Source of the DNA: Zygaena filipendulae
Lineage: Eukaryota > Arthropoda > Insecta > Lepidoptera > Zygaenidae
Assembly: GCA_907165275.2 (NCBI GenBank)
Contig: OU015653.1
Span: 12,244,001-12,308,000 of the forward strand
Reading direction: 5' to 3'
Length of the DNA stretch: 64,000 nt
The translations under genes and the position numbers were made by a program. Every line of letters begins with the position of its first letter. Position 1 is the stretch's first letter. The notes below the pieces were generated by a model. The model saw nothing but the letters and a program-made list of their open reading frames with translations. It was not told the origin of the DNA and made no database searches. This document shows positions 48,019 through 59,382 of this stretch, in pieces.

Positions 48019-50422
48019 TTAGAATTTTGATTTTTTCAAAAGTAGTCCACATCCCTATTCTCTGTACTCCTGATAAGGTGTGTATGCAAAATTTAATGGT
48101 GATCGGTCCAGCGTGATGCCTTGACCAAGGGTTAATTTTTATAGGTAGGTATATATAATACGTATTAATACTGCGCGTCGTAGAGCTGAACTACACTTTA
48201 TAGCACGTACCAAGAGTCGGTACAAATATTGATTTAAAACTCCTGTTTGTTCGTACTATTGATGCATTTTATACTTAGAATATTTTGGTAGAAATTCGTA
48301 ACTGTTACCCTTATTATTATTTAGGTACGTATAAAACACTTTGATTACATTACATTGTTACATCTGCTATATAAGGTGTGGCAAAATTAACTGTAAATAT
48401 CTACAGGGTAGAATGTATACACCGTTATAAACATGTCCATAAAATAAAAAAGATAAAAAAAATAAAAACAATTTCAAACAAAATAAATCAATTACAAAAA
48501 AAAACCTGTGAAGGCGCTGGCTGCTCAATCGCTTTTCATACACTTCGCTTCGCACCGGTATCTTAGATCAATGATCGTCGCTCGATCGAGCTGACTAGCT
48601 AATTCATAACTTGCTGTGTGCGTGGCACGTGCCTTGTATTAGCTAGCTACGTGTATTTTGTAGGTACCTTGTGTTCTTATGTTTTTTAATTAATTTATTT
48701 TCCTGTTATTATAAAAAACTACCGAACTTGTAGTACTATTTTTTCGTTTATCCTGTTTATTATAACGCATACTTTCAGCCTTGTAAATATTTGCAGCTAA
48801 TTTTGTCACATCATATTGAAACGTGTTTCAAAACAAAAACAAACAGTTTCATAAACACTTATTATATAACTGTTAAAAGAAGTAGAAAATATGTATATTT
48901 ATTATTATTGTGATTTATATTTGTTCAACGTGTGTTTAATTTTTTTTGTATCCATACTGTTAGTAATTATTAAAAGGAAATTTAGCTGCAAGGAGAATGA
49001 CAGTTTTTAAAAACCATTACGAAGCCATTATCTCGTTTCAGGGGAATGACGCTAAACTGTCCTTAGTTCATTGTCTTCACTCTAAGTGACAGGTAAGAGC
49101 GAGTTCAATTAACATTTCAAAAACAACTCCGTTCTGCACGGTATACATTGCTTTTTTACTATGCATTTTCGAACAGTGTGAAAGTTCTATGCAGGAATGG
49201 TTGGTGTTGTACGAAGACAGCCGCAACACTAGGTTCTCTTGGGTTGTGTTCAGTGAAGGGGGAAAATGTCCGGAAAACGGCAGCGTTTCACGAAGCTTAT
49301 AACACGTATGCAAGACGCCAACTTTGGCGATGTGAAACTAACTTCTAATATGTAGGTACTTGGACATTATAGAAATACGCAGTACACAGCTTGTCCGAAG
49401 GCGTTTTGTGGAAAATTACAGTAATGACAAAGTCAATTAGAGGGAGAAAGATTAAGGGGCTACGCCAAAAATATATTAAATGGTGATGAGTCAGTGATAG
49501 CATGTTACGTGACTGAACACGAGAGAAAGTTTCAATAAAAGTATTAGCTATTGAAAAAAAAATTTGATTTATCAGGAGTAGGTATAAACTCTGATCATCG
49601 AAACTTAGTCACACATCGAATTAACACATGCTATAAAATGCAAATACGCGAAAAGCGCTTGAAAATTGAAGATAATATCCAAACTACGCCTTATTTTTGC
49701 GGGTTACTTATTTGCGGGTTAATCAAATTTGCGTTAAGGAATTTGTTTCGAATAAGGCAGCATGTAAGTAATGAAACTTTAATAAAAACGCATACACATT
49801 GTCAGGGGTACAGAGAAGGATATAGGGTACTTTTTGTCCCGGAATTCCCACAGGAACTACGAAATTAATGCGGGTGAAACCGCGGGGAACAACAGCTAGT
49901 AATATTATAAGTATCAAATATTATATGTATTAATTAAAGAAGGCGTATTTTTACTTAAATAACATTGGATTCAACCCTAAATTCCATCAAATTAAACCAC
50001 TACCACAACTGACACTCATTTTTTAATGTATTTCTTATATCAAAATGTAAACCATGCAAATCAGAAGATTCTATAAGAACATGGCAGGAATACTCAATGA
50101 AAGAACTCTACTATCATAAAGTGCAATTTAAAAACCACATTTTGACTTAAAACGTAGTAAATTGCTGCAGTAACCTTATAAAAAGCTGTGAACGATTTAT
50201 ACTCGCATTGCATGGCCAGTAAAAGAGCCGTACACGAGATATATTATTATTAACTGGGAAAATGCAAGAGAATGAATTTAGTATCTACGTTATATTATAG
50301 TTTTATATAAGTTTTATAAACAGTTACATAACCAGTAGGTAATTCGCATTATGTTCCTGCAAATAACTGACGTCATTGTTCATCTAGCATATTTTGATTT
50401 TAACGAGAAGCTTCAAATATCC
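48019..50422. other. intergenic, no gene seen
   Basis: 49795-49905 (-) is a retroposon tail (GTACAGAGAAGGATATAGGG to GGGGAACAACAGCTAGT). Around 48520-48700 the sequence is less AT-rich without a frame. No exon can be supported. Confidence 0.4.
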
Positions 50423-50707
50423 ACAAAGTTGATTTCTTATCGCAGTCGGGTCAAAAGTGCTCCACTCAAACACCCCCCTGATTTTATTCCCAGGGTGTAT
50501 ATCTTTAAAAATTTCATCAATTAAACAAAAAATACATTCAGAATACGTGTCTGTATGCATGTTGAAACGCACATTACAATACTGCTCAACTAAATTAGAA
50601 GGAGTTAACAAAGTTGTTTTCTTATCGCAGTCGGGTCAAAAGTGCTCCACTCAAACACCCCCCTGATTTTATTCCCAGGGTGTTTATCTTTAAAAATTTC
50701 ATCAATT
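50423..50707. repeat. 100-bp direct repeat with an open minus-strand frame
   Basis: 50423-50522 and 50608-50707 are identical except for two positions, offset by exactly 185 bp. On the minus strand both read DEIFKD.HPGNKIRGVFEW then STFDPTAIR without stops. The differences change Ile to Lys or give Asn/Lys. I do not recognise the peptide. It could be a piece of a host or mobile-element gene copied here and then locally duplicated. Confidence 0.7.
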
Positions 50708-50839
50708 GTTTTAATTAACGTAAGTATAAAAAAGTATGTGATAGAGACGGGCAAATACCGCCAGCGCAATTTCAAACACCACGCAAGCTCAGCCGCGGTC
50801 AAAATCTCGTGAAATACAAATCTTAATGTAATCGATTAA

Positions 50840-51310
50840 AGTTATTAGGGTTCCGTACTCAAAGGGTAAAACAGGACCCTATTACGAATACTTCGCTCTC
50901 CGTCCGTCCGTACGTCGGGTCCGTCTGTACGTATACCACTAGGCTATATCTCATGAACGTAATAGTTTGACAGTTGATTTTTTAACAGATGATATATTTC
51001 TGTTGCCGCTATAACAAAAAAAACTAAAAAACAGAATAAAATAAATATTTAAGGGGCTCCCATAATATAATAAACATTTGTTGCTCGTTTTTGCTCGATA
51101 TTGACAACGCGCGGCATCAGGTAGACGCTTGAAATATTCACAGAATATTTAGATATATATTCACTTTAAAAATTAATCATTAAATTAAAATAAAACAAAT
51201 ACTTAAGGGGAGCTCCTATACAACAGACATAATTTTTTTTCTTGTTTCTATAGATAATGGCACGGACCCTTCGTGCGCGACTCCGACACCCACTTGACCG
51301 GTTTTTAAAT
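50840..51310. repeat. dispersed repeat beginning AGGGTTCCGTACTCAAAGGG
   Basis: It contains GTAAAACAGGACCCTATTAC, TCCGTCCGTCCGTACGTCGG, ATATTTCTGTTGCCGCTATA and ends with GCGCGACTCCGACACCCACT then TGACCGGTTTTT. I recognise this wording as a very common lepidopteran interspersed repeat. The end also occurs at 29580-29625. Confidence 0.6.
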
Positions 51311-52312
51311 AGTAACCACATATCACGTAAATAATTTTCACACCACGTATTTGAAATTCCCACTAACTATTTGCAACTAAAAGCGATTTTCGGTTTCAGT
51401 GGTCAAAGTTTTTGCGAGTGAAACTTTGATCCTCGGATTAAAGTGAGATGTTTGTTTTGATTTAGCTACAATAGTGTGCACGCGGATTGGTTCTACTTTT
51501 ATAGTTACATTCTCATAGTGGAGATAATTTCCCGAGTGGACGATTTGTATATAATCTGCGTGAATTTTAGGTTTTAATTATTATTAAAAGTAAGTACCTA
51601 TAGGTATTTAGGTACCCTATTTTACATATTCCCTACAGATTTTTTAAATGAAATCCTTACTGATATTATAAATGAAGGGTCCCTTGTCTTTTGTTTGAAG
51701 ATAATTGGGTTGTAAATTTATAAACGGTGTAAAAAAACTCAGCAGTAATGCTATTCGGTCACTTGACTATGTAGTTAGAAATCTTGTTTACAAAATATGT
51801 TTTTAATATTTTGGCTACACGGCAACGCTCAACGTCACAGGTGTTCACATTTTTTTTATCTTCAAGGATTAAATGTTTTTGGACATTCGTCATTAATGCA
51901 GTGGCCCCTTCAAATGCGAAAGTGAGTTTGTTTCTCTGTTTGTTTGTTACTATCACGGCTAAATGCTCATCCGATCACCACGAAATTTTGCATAGACGTT
52001 GTCAGGGGGACAGAGAAGGACATGGGCTATTTTTATTCCGGAACTCCCACGGGAACTCCGAAATTAAAGCGGAAGAAACTCAATGCATACTTCTTACACG
52101 TTGTCAAAGGTAGGTACAGAAAAAAATATAGAGTAGTAATAGCAAGTGAGTGCTGCCTGTATATTCCCACAACATCCTTTGTAATTAGGATTTATTTTTA
52201 TTGAAGTGACTTCTTTGGGCACAGCAGCGAATAAATAAAATTTTAACAAAAAATTGAAACCGACCTCAAAACACAATAATGAATACAATGCTTATAAAAG
52301 AAATAAGGTACT
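51311..52312. other. intergenic with retroposon tail, no gene seen
   Basis: 51905-52085 (-) is a retroposon tail (AATGCGAAAGTGAGTTTGTT, GGACAGAGAAGGACATGGGC, CTCCCACGGGAACTCCGAAA). The rest is AT-rich. Confidence 0.4.
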
Positions 52313-52440
52313 TGCATGATTTTTTTTTCCAATCTATTTTAAAGATATATGGCCTACTTAAACAAAGCAAAAAAGAAAAAGAAATATGGGAAAAATTATT
52401 AAATAGAGCGTTTCAAAGTTCCTACTTTTGACTTTCACTC
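52313..52440 (-). repeat. 128-bp repeat shared with 62510-62640
   Basis: ATGGCCTACTTAAACAAAGC, AGAGCGTTTCAAAGTTCCTA and CTTTTGAC are the reverse of 62510-62640. Probably one end of a larger mobile element. Confidence 0.55.
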
Positions 52441-53600
52441 ACTTTTCACTCAGGATCACTTGACTTCCTATAAATGAAAGAATTTTCAAAACCGGTTCAG
52501 TAGATCCAGAGATTATAATCTCACAAACTCCGGAGTTCCCGCAGGAATCCCGAAATAAAAAGTACCCTATGTCACTCAGGATCACTGCAGATTTTTAAAA
52601 GTGAAAGAATTTTCAAAATCGGTTCAGTAGATCCAGAGATTACCCCCTACAACGTCACAAACTTTTGCTCTTTACAATATTAGTACAGAAGATATGATAA
52701 TGAAAACTGTAATAGAAACCCGTGGCATATGTGATTAAAAAGAACCAGACATACCTACAGCCTGACGCGGATAGCGCTTGTTATATACTACTAAGTATAA
52801 AATAATATTTACTTTTTACTAATAAAGTTAAAACAATATAGGAATCCCCAATAGTAGTGTAAAGTCAAACATGAAAGTAGTGGAACAGCCCACCGAAAGC
52901 GAAGTTGAAAAGCACACTCGGTTCATTTAAAATGTATGATACGAAAGAAATCGTTATCACTTTCCCCTTATCTTTTTTTCTGAGCGTTCATAAAAGACCC
53001 CAAAGTGTAGTAAACCTCAGAAGTTCCGTTCGAGTGTTCGCCACTTGGCTCCCCTGATAAAATTGTCGCGTGTCGGTATCACAGCACAGAAAGGCAACGA
53101 ACAAACTTCCACCGTTGCCGGCAACTTTGATACGAGTTCGGCGGCATCCGAAGACATTGCCGGTGTGTATACGTAAAAAAAATCGATGATGTCTTTACTC
53201 TTCAGTTGAGACGAATTATTAAGTGGGTTTTCATATACTTACCTAACTTTTATTAGAAGTGCTGTGGGTAATTTCCTTAATTTTTATATTTAGATTTAAT
53301 TAAATAATAGATATTTATATACGTCAAGAAATTAGCGTCCTATTTTCATATTTTCAATCCAAATTTTCCGATTTTGAATGAATTTGAACCTTGCTTTATA
53401 GAAGCTATTTCTCGCGGTCTCACCTGCCTCAATTTCGGAGTTCCCGCGGGAATTCCGGGATAAAAGTCCCCTTTCCGCCTAACGTGTCGCGGGTGAAACC
53501 GCGGGGAACAGTTAGTAAAATTTATATGAGAAAGTTTGTTTGTCAATCCAATTTTTACGTCGTTATGGGTCTATAATAGTACGGGAGATACCGATGCTAA
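52441..53600. other. retroposon tails around a unique stretch
   Basis: 52470-52700 (+) and 53400-53520 (a small palindrome of two opposed heads, TTCCCGCGGGAATTCCGGGA and GTGAAACCGCGGGGAACAGT) belong to the retroposon-tail family. 52880-53180 is non-repetitive and less AT-rich (CACCGTTGCCGGCAACTTTG) but has no convincing exon. Confidence 0.45.
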
Positions 53601-55015
53601 TTCGGGAGCGACTCGAGCGTCGTTGGGACCTATTGGGTTTTAAAGATTAGGAGATATAAACAAAATAAGGTCATATGATATTTTTTCATTCACCGGTGGG
53701 TTTAGCTTCTACAGGCTTTCAAAAATGTAAAAAAAAATATTAAAATGGAAATACTCGAGCGCGTCAGATATTGTAGTTTAGATACTCCAAGGTGTCTCTG
53801 ATATCGAAAATATATTCATCTGCCGATTTGCGTGGTGGGGGTGGCCATCCGGAAGTGGAGAAAATGAAAAAAAAAAACATTTACTCGAGCGCGTCAGATA
53901 TTCAAAGGGGATGTTAAGTGAGCCCTAAAAATGCACCCCTTCGAAAATCTGCCAATTTGGAGGTGACGCAAGGTAGTAGCGAATTTTTGAAAATGCAAAA
54001 AAAAATCTCAATTTTGAAATACTCGAGCGTGTCAGATTATTTTACAGAAGGTTCAGCTTGCACTCCAAGTTATGTTGGCTTAAAATCTGACAATAATTTT
54101 GAGGGGTATTATTAATCTGACTGCTAGAAACAAAAATTATGATTTATTTTTAAGATTTTTTTTTCTTTCTGACGTGTAAGTTTAATAACTTTATGAGCTA
54201 TTTCTTGTTCACAAAAAACACACTTTATATTTCTATGAAATATGTAAAAGCTCACAAAATATTATTCACAAAACTAACTTTAAAGCACAAACAAGCCAGA
54301 GCGTTTTACATATAATAACATGAACGCGTTGTTTTGTGATGAGCTTTATTATAAAATATATATAATTACATTAAAGTGAAAGGTTATAGGTGAACCTATA
54401 GTTTGATGTAATACTTACCTTAACTTATTTTAATATGTATTTTAACCGACCAAAAAAAGTTATAATTTGACACGTTTAACGCCGTGATATACTGTGATGA
54501 CATTATGGCGACGGAAAGTAGTGTGAGGACGGTGCGAGAGAGTGAGAGATAGAGAAAAAGTAAAAGAGAAAGAAAGACAGAGATATGAATAGGTACATGT
54601 TTCACTGCAGCTGCTCGTTCGATTCGAAGACGATTTTTGTTTCTTCGGCTTATGAAAATCGGCAGATTATATTTTTCCCGCTATCCTTGAGTTATTTACT
54701 TTAAAATAAAAAATAAATCAACTGCGCTCGAGAATGTCGAAGTTGCGTTTTTTTTTTGCAAGTTTGTGATCCTCTAACTCCCTTACGTCACGTTCAAATG
54801 GTCAGATTATTCATATACATACTTCTCACTATGTAATTAACCCACCATATCTTAATCTGACGCGCTCGAGTATTTCGAGTTATCAATTTTTTTTTACTAA
54901 TCTGATCGGTTATTCTAGACGCACCCACCAGTGTAGAGGGCCTATATTTGGTGGAGGTACTCAACATGGTGCAAGGTACCCCCCTTATGTTCATCTGACG
55001 CGCTTTAGCTAATCC
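53601..55015. repeat. array of CTCGAG-core repeats
   Basis: ACTCGAGCGCGTCAGAT occurs near 53754, 53884 and (one change) 54021, about 130-138 bp apart. Each copy is preceded by an A-rich run, and two are preceded by ATCTGCC.ATTTG wording. Reversed copies lie at 54855-54871 (exact core) and, degraded, near 54720-54735 and 54985-55000. One more reversed copy lies 18 kb upstream of the others' neighbourhood at 17696-17712. No coding signal. Confidence 0.65.
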
Positions 55016-56061
55016 ACAAATCCCCTCTTGGCGGTCCGTACTATAAATATTATGGATAGTATACCTATTTGGTTACTCTTAGATACTTTCTTCTTAGATC
55101 CTTAAATACTGATGAAATCGCAGGCAAATTCTGTTATAATAATATGAAATGGAAGGTTTTAATCAATAATAATTTTGGGATCATCTAACTAATTAAACCA
55201 AAAAAAAAACTTTCCACACAAACATTTAACCACGTGTAACTGTCAGTTTGTAAAATTAACGAAAATGATTAGCAAAATTTTTATAAACAAAATTGTAAAG
55301 AAACAATTTTTTACTTTTTTCATTAAATTAAAAAAAGATAAAAGAACTCGGTTTGGGTAGCGGCGTAGCGCGGTGCATTGGACCGTGACCACAGAAATTA
55401 TTTTGGGTTAAAAAGGGTGCCCCGTCCTAAACATTTCGTACGGAAACGTTCGCGTTTTCACACCCATTAATATTGTACAAATTATTTTAATTGAGTTCAC
55501 GTAATTGGTAAGCATTAATTATTAAGACTGGTAACTCGAACAATCGCTTTTTAATTAACACTCCGCTGAACGGTTACTTTGTAGTCGAAGCCTTTAAATT
55601 GAAAAATGGATCGCTTTATACCGAACGGACAATCAAATTGGAAGTAGTTCCTAATGATGTTTGACGTTTAACGACATCAATAAAATAAGTAATACAAAAA
55701 AATAGTTCAAACGGCTATTCAGAGGTGAACCGAGTGAGCGCGGCACGTGTTCCTTCTGAAGGGAATAATGTGGCGATACAAAACAGTTGATGGGTTGATA
55801 ACCCCCTCCTCCCTCCCTCCTCTTACCACGCAGGACCCGAGGGCTTTGCTACCCTCGCATTCATCGTCAGTCGTACGAATGGTCTCGAGCAGTCCAGACG
55901 TGTTTCCTACCCCTGCGCGAGCTCACTAACTTTCTGTTACGTCACTCAAACGTATCGCAGGGTGGTATTTCTGTTAGGTCGCAGTTGACGTGTGCACTTA
56001 CCGTTTAAGGGTGGTATTACGTATTGGTTTAGTGGGATGGTGGTTCGATGATATCGGTGCG
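55016..56061 (+). promoter_or_regulatory. putative promoter and 5' UTR region
   Basis: From about 55330 the sequence becomes CpG-richer (AGCGGCGTAGCGCGGTGC). It has an E-box CACGTG at 55744-55749, a pyrimidine run at 55800-55825, and no TATA box near 56062. It precedes the first-exon candidate. The frame 55747-55929 is not conserved-looking and is not called. Confidence 0.3.
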
Positions 56062-56143
56062 ATGGTGCGTCGACGGGAAGTGAAGCGTGTGGTTATCACG
56101 CGTTGGTGCACTACTTTATTATGGCTGCTCACCTGTTTCAACG
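56062..56143 (+). CDS. candidate first coding exon of a secreted or membrane protein
   Basis: ATG at 56062 opens 27 codons: MVRRREVKRV, then VITRWCTTLLWLLTCFN. Basic residues are followed by a hydrophobic core, as in a signal peptide or signal anchor. The exon ends at 56143 before a consensus donor GTGAGT in phase 1, the usual phase after a signal-peptide exon. The exon is CpG-rich against an AT-rich background, with further open sequence in the same region. No downstream exon was recognised up to 64000, so the next exon may be outside the window. Identity is unknown. A chance ATG frame cannot be excluded. Confidence 0.4.
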
Positions 56144-57079
56144 GTGAGTTCTGTATTGTGGTACAAATTGGGTTTAAATTTTAAAATACGAACCGTCGTC
56201 ATAGGCGGTTGGTTCGTTACGCTCTATAGTTGCGCGACCGTTGTGAATTTACATATTTTTTTTTTTGTTTGTTGTTCGAGTCAGGTTCGATTATCCCTAT
56301 TGCCGAATGATTGTTTTGTTGAGAAATTTTCATGGTTTTAGAGTTACCTATCGATTTAAAAATCTGTGGAAATGTTTAAAATTCAAAATCTGTCAAAAAA
56401 AGTTTTTTGCTGATCGAACTAAATAAGCTATAAATATCATTGAAATGCAGAGCTTTTAAAGTACTCTTGTAATACAGTTGCTAAAAAGTGATATATTATG
56501 GAACTATTTAGTATGCGGATAATTAAAGATTACGCGCTTGTGCTATTTACTTTACCAATTAGAAGAAATAATAATAATAATAATCCAGTTCACAACACAC
56601 AGATCTACTTGAAATAAAAGTGGTAAAGATGAGGATCTTTACCACTTTTATTTAAGATAAAGGAAAAGGCAAGGATTAATTTTACTCTTTACTCTTTCTA
56701 CGTATGCGTAGATATATCATTGTATAGTTATGCAAATGTCCTCGAAAAACAGAATCACCTGTTTTTTGAGATAAAAAGTGAAATTTATTTAAATATTGTT
56801 ATTATTAGGTAACTAAAATTTATAAAAAAAAACTTAGCCTATTCTATTAGATTAAATTTACTAGTAGTTGATCTGAGTCTAGTAGCTGAACTGAGTTGTT
56901 CTAATACCCATTTAACCACTTATTTTTTCACTCCTCTTTCGATACTTTATTTTTATTGATATAGGAAAAGAAAATGTGTTTTATCCAGATACGTAGGTAC
57001 ACCATTTCATACAAATATCAATGCAAAAAGCGGCATCAAAACACAAATCTTTACTTAAATCTAGGACATAGGTACAGCT
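56144..57079. other. putative intron or intergenic, with a tight hairpin
   Basis: 56612-56653 is a perfect inverted repeat: AAATAAAAGTGGTAAAGAT and its complement, 19-bp arms, 4-nt loop. No exon is recognised. Confidence 0.45.
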
Positions 57080-57400
57080 GGGGCCTTACTCTTGAAAATG
57101 ATTTGAGGCTGGTTTCGATTTTGATTTGACTTCAATTTGTTTTCACCTCGATGTCATTTTAGTAGATAATTTTGAGATCGAAATCAAATCGTCTTTGGAA
57201 TCGTGTTAATATGTATAGATGACGTCCGACAAGTCAATAACACGATTCTTATATTGGAATGCAGAAATTTGACGGATAAATTCGATAGAGACACGATCCC
57301 AAAGCTTCAAAAGTAGCAAAATTTTATTCCGTTTCGATTTCATTTCTATTCGAGTACGATTTGATTCTAACACGATTACTTCAAGAGTAAGCCGGCTGTT
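57080..57400. mobile_element. GGGGCC...CAAGAGTA MITE, copy 2
   Basis: The ends GGGGCCTTACTCTTGAAAAT and ACTTCAAGAGTAAGCC are inverted copies. The interior matches 46250-46525. Confidence 0.7.
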
Positions 57401-59165
57401 TAACCAAAAATATTCCCCACACATTTAAATTTTGTCACACACATGTTCTTAAAAAATATTTTCAATATCATTATAAGAATTTTGCGCATTTTCAATGCAA
57501 TCGTTTTAAATTAGTTTATACTAACAAGCGATTTCTCAGCATCTCTAACATAATTTAGTTTTGTTCTACTGTTAATTTGCGAGGTAACTAGGATGATTTT
57601 AGGTGTCCATCAATTAGACCAGTTTTTCTAAATGTCACGTAGAAAAAAAGGGTAAAAAAGATTATTCCTCCTCCTTACTATTAATTTTATTTTAGGTAAT
57701 AAAAAAAGTTGGAGATCGGAATTTTAGTTCTTATAGGGTTGAAAAACAGAATGTTTTGTCTCTTCGTAACTGACTGATCACTAAGAAGGGTTGAGTCTAG
57801 GAAATTATCGCAGATTTGATCCTCTCTGCGAATATGTCGTATTGTAACTTTATAGGTTAGTTCGCTGTGACCCTTTTCGTTGTTGTCGCCTGAGACCCTC
57901 CTAATGATCTGAAAGATAGTTGAGTGTAATATTACAAATGTACCACTTGTCCCGCCAGCGCTCTAATGATATTGTTTCCAGAATACAGCTATAAACCTAC
58001 ATCTCGAAATGTTTTACATTTTAGGTACAGTGGAGTCAACGTACATAGATTTTTGTTTATTATTAACAATTTCTTTTAACTTTTGGTTTTAACCAATTTC
58101 AAAAAAAGAAATATTTCATGACTGGATTGATTGTTTCAATCCGTGGCGGTGGATTTTGGGTGATCTACACAGGATTCCTCTTTCCGCCTGGGCAAATACT
58201 TATATTCTTATGAATAAAAATAATATAAAAATATCATACGCGTGAGTTTCGGAATTCCCGCAGGAAATTTTTTTCTAAAATAAAAGTAGCCTAAGTTACT
58301 CCTTATAACATCAACTATCTGCCCGTGAAATTCCCTTAAAATCGGTCCAGCCGTTTTCGAGATCAGCCGGATCAAACAGACAGACAAAAGTAAAAAATAA
58401 ATTATGTAAGTACCGTATTTACTTTCATATGTATTTAGTGAAAAGCTATGATTTTGGTACTACAAACAGACACTTCAATTTTATTTATGTGTGTAGATAT
58501 AATGTTATACCTAATCACAGATGTTATATTATAATATGCATATTATAATATTACAATATAAGACACGTAGTCTAAAACACGTTTGCTAGGTTTCAACGAT
58601 ACAAGCTTCTAGCTTAGTGTGGATCAACTATAAATGCGTGTCGTCGAAATTTTATTTTGATCGTATTTTTTTATTTCTTTCTCATAATTGTATTGTTTTT
58701 ATTAGTCGTCCTATGAAAGCAACTAACAAATGAAACATAATGATGTTGTTAAAAAGTGTTATGGTATTTAATGTCTTAATTACAGTTTTAATTGTGTTAC
58801 TTGCAATTACTTAATGCGTTATAAAAATTCTGAACGTTAAGGTAAAAAAATTGTACATTTCATTACGAGTGCGGGAAATCTGTTATTGCGACGAATTCCT
58901 AAATGTTCACCCAAGGCGAGTATGAGACGAGGAATCAACCGAATATGAGAAGAAAGAGAAAAAAAAACAAAATTTCCGTGGTGAACAAATGTTTATTTTG
59001 TTTTTTGCGTAAAGTAAATGGCACTAGTGTGTAATTTTTAACTTCCCGCACCCTAAACATCTACATAATAGAACTTTCGGAGCAAACTGTTTAAAAAAAA
59101 ATTTACTAGGTATCTTTCACAGTTCACTCATAATATTGTACATAGTAATTGTATTTTTATTTGGA
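57401..59165. other. intergenic, one retroposon tail, no gene seen
   Basis: 58245-58500 (+) is a fourth copy of the retroposon subfamily found after trypsin genes 1-3 (TCGGTCCAGCCGTTTTCGAG, TGTATTTAGTGAAAAGCTAT). 58589-58630 shares a SINE-body segment with 45695-45735. Confidence 0.5.
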
Positions 59166-59382
59166 GATAAGCAATAACATGTTAACCCACAAAATTAAGT
59201 TACCTATTCAGAACGATTTATTGAGAGTTAGGGAACTTTTTTTAATTATGTGTTTACCTTATTAGATTGTTTAAGTATGTAACTAAAAGTTGAACATAAA
59301 AAAAATGTTGACAGAAAGCGCCATTTTAAAACACGATTTACTCAAAATTTCTCCAGTGTGGGTTAACACACTATTGCTTATC
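59166..59382. mobile_element. GATAAGCAATAG MITE, copy 2
   Basis: The ends are GATAAGCAATAACATGTTAA and TTAACACACTATTGCTTATC. The interior AAAACACGATTTACTCAAAA is shared with 37282-37460. Confidence 0.7.
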
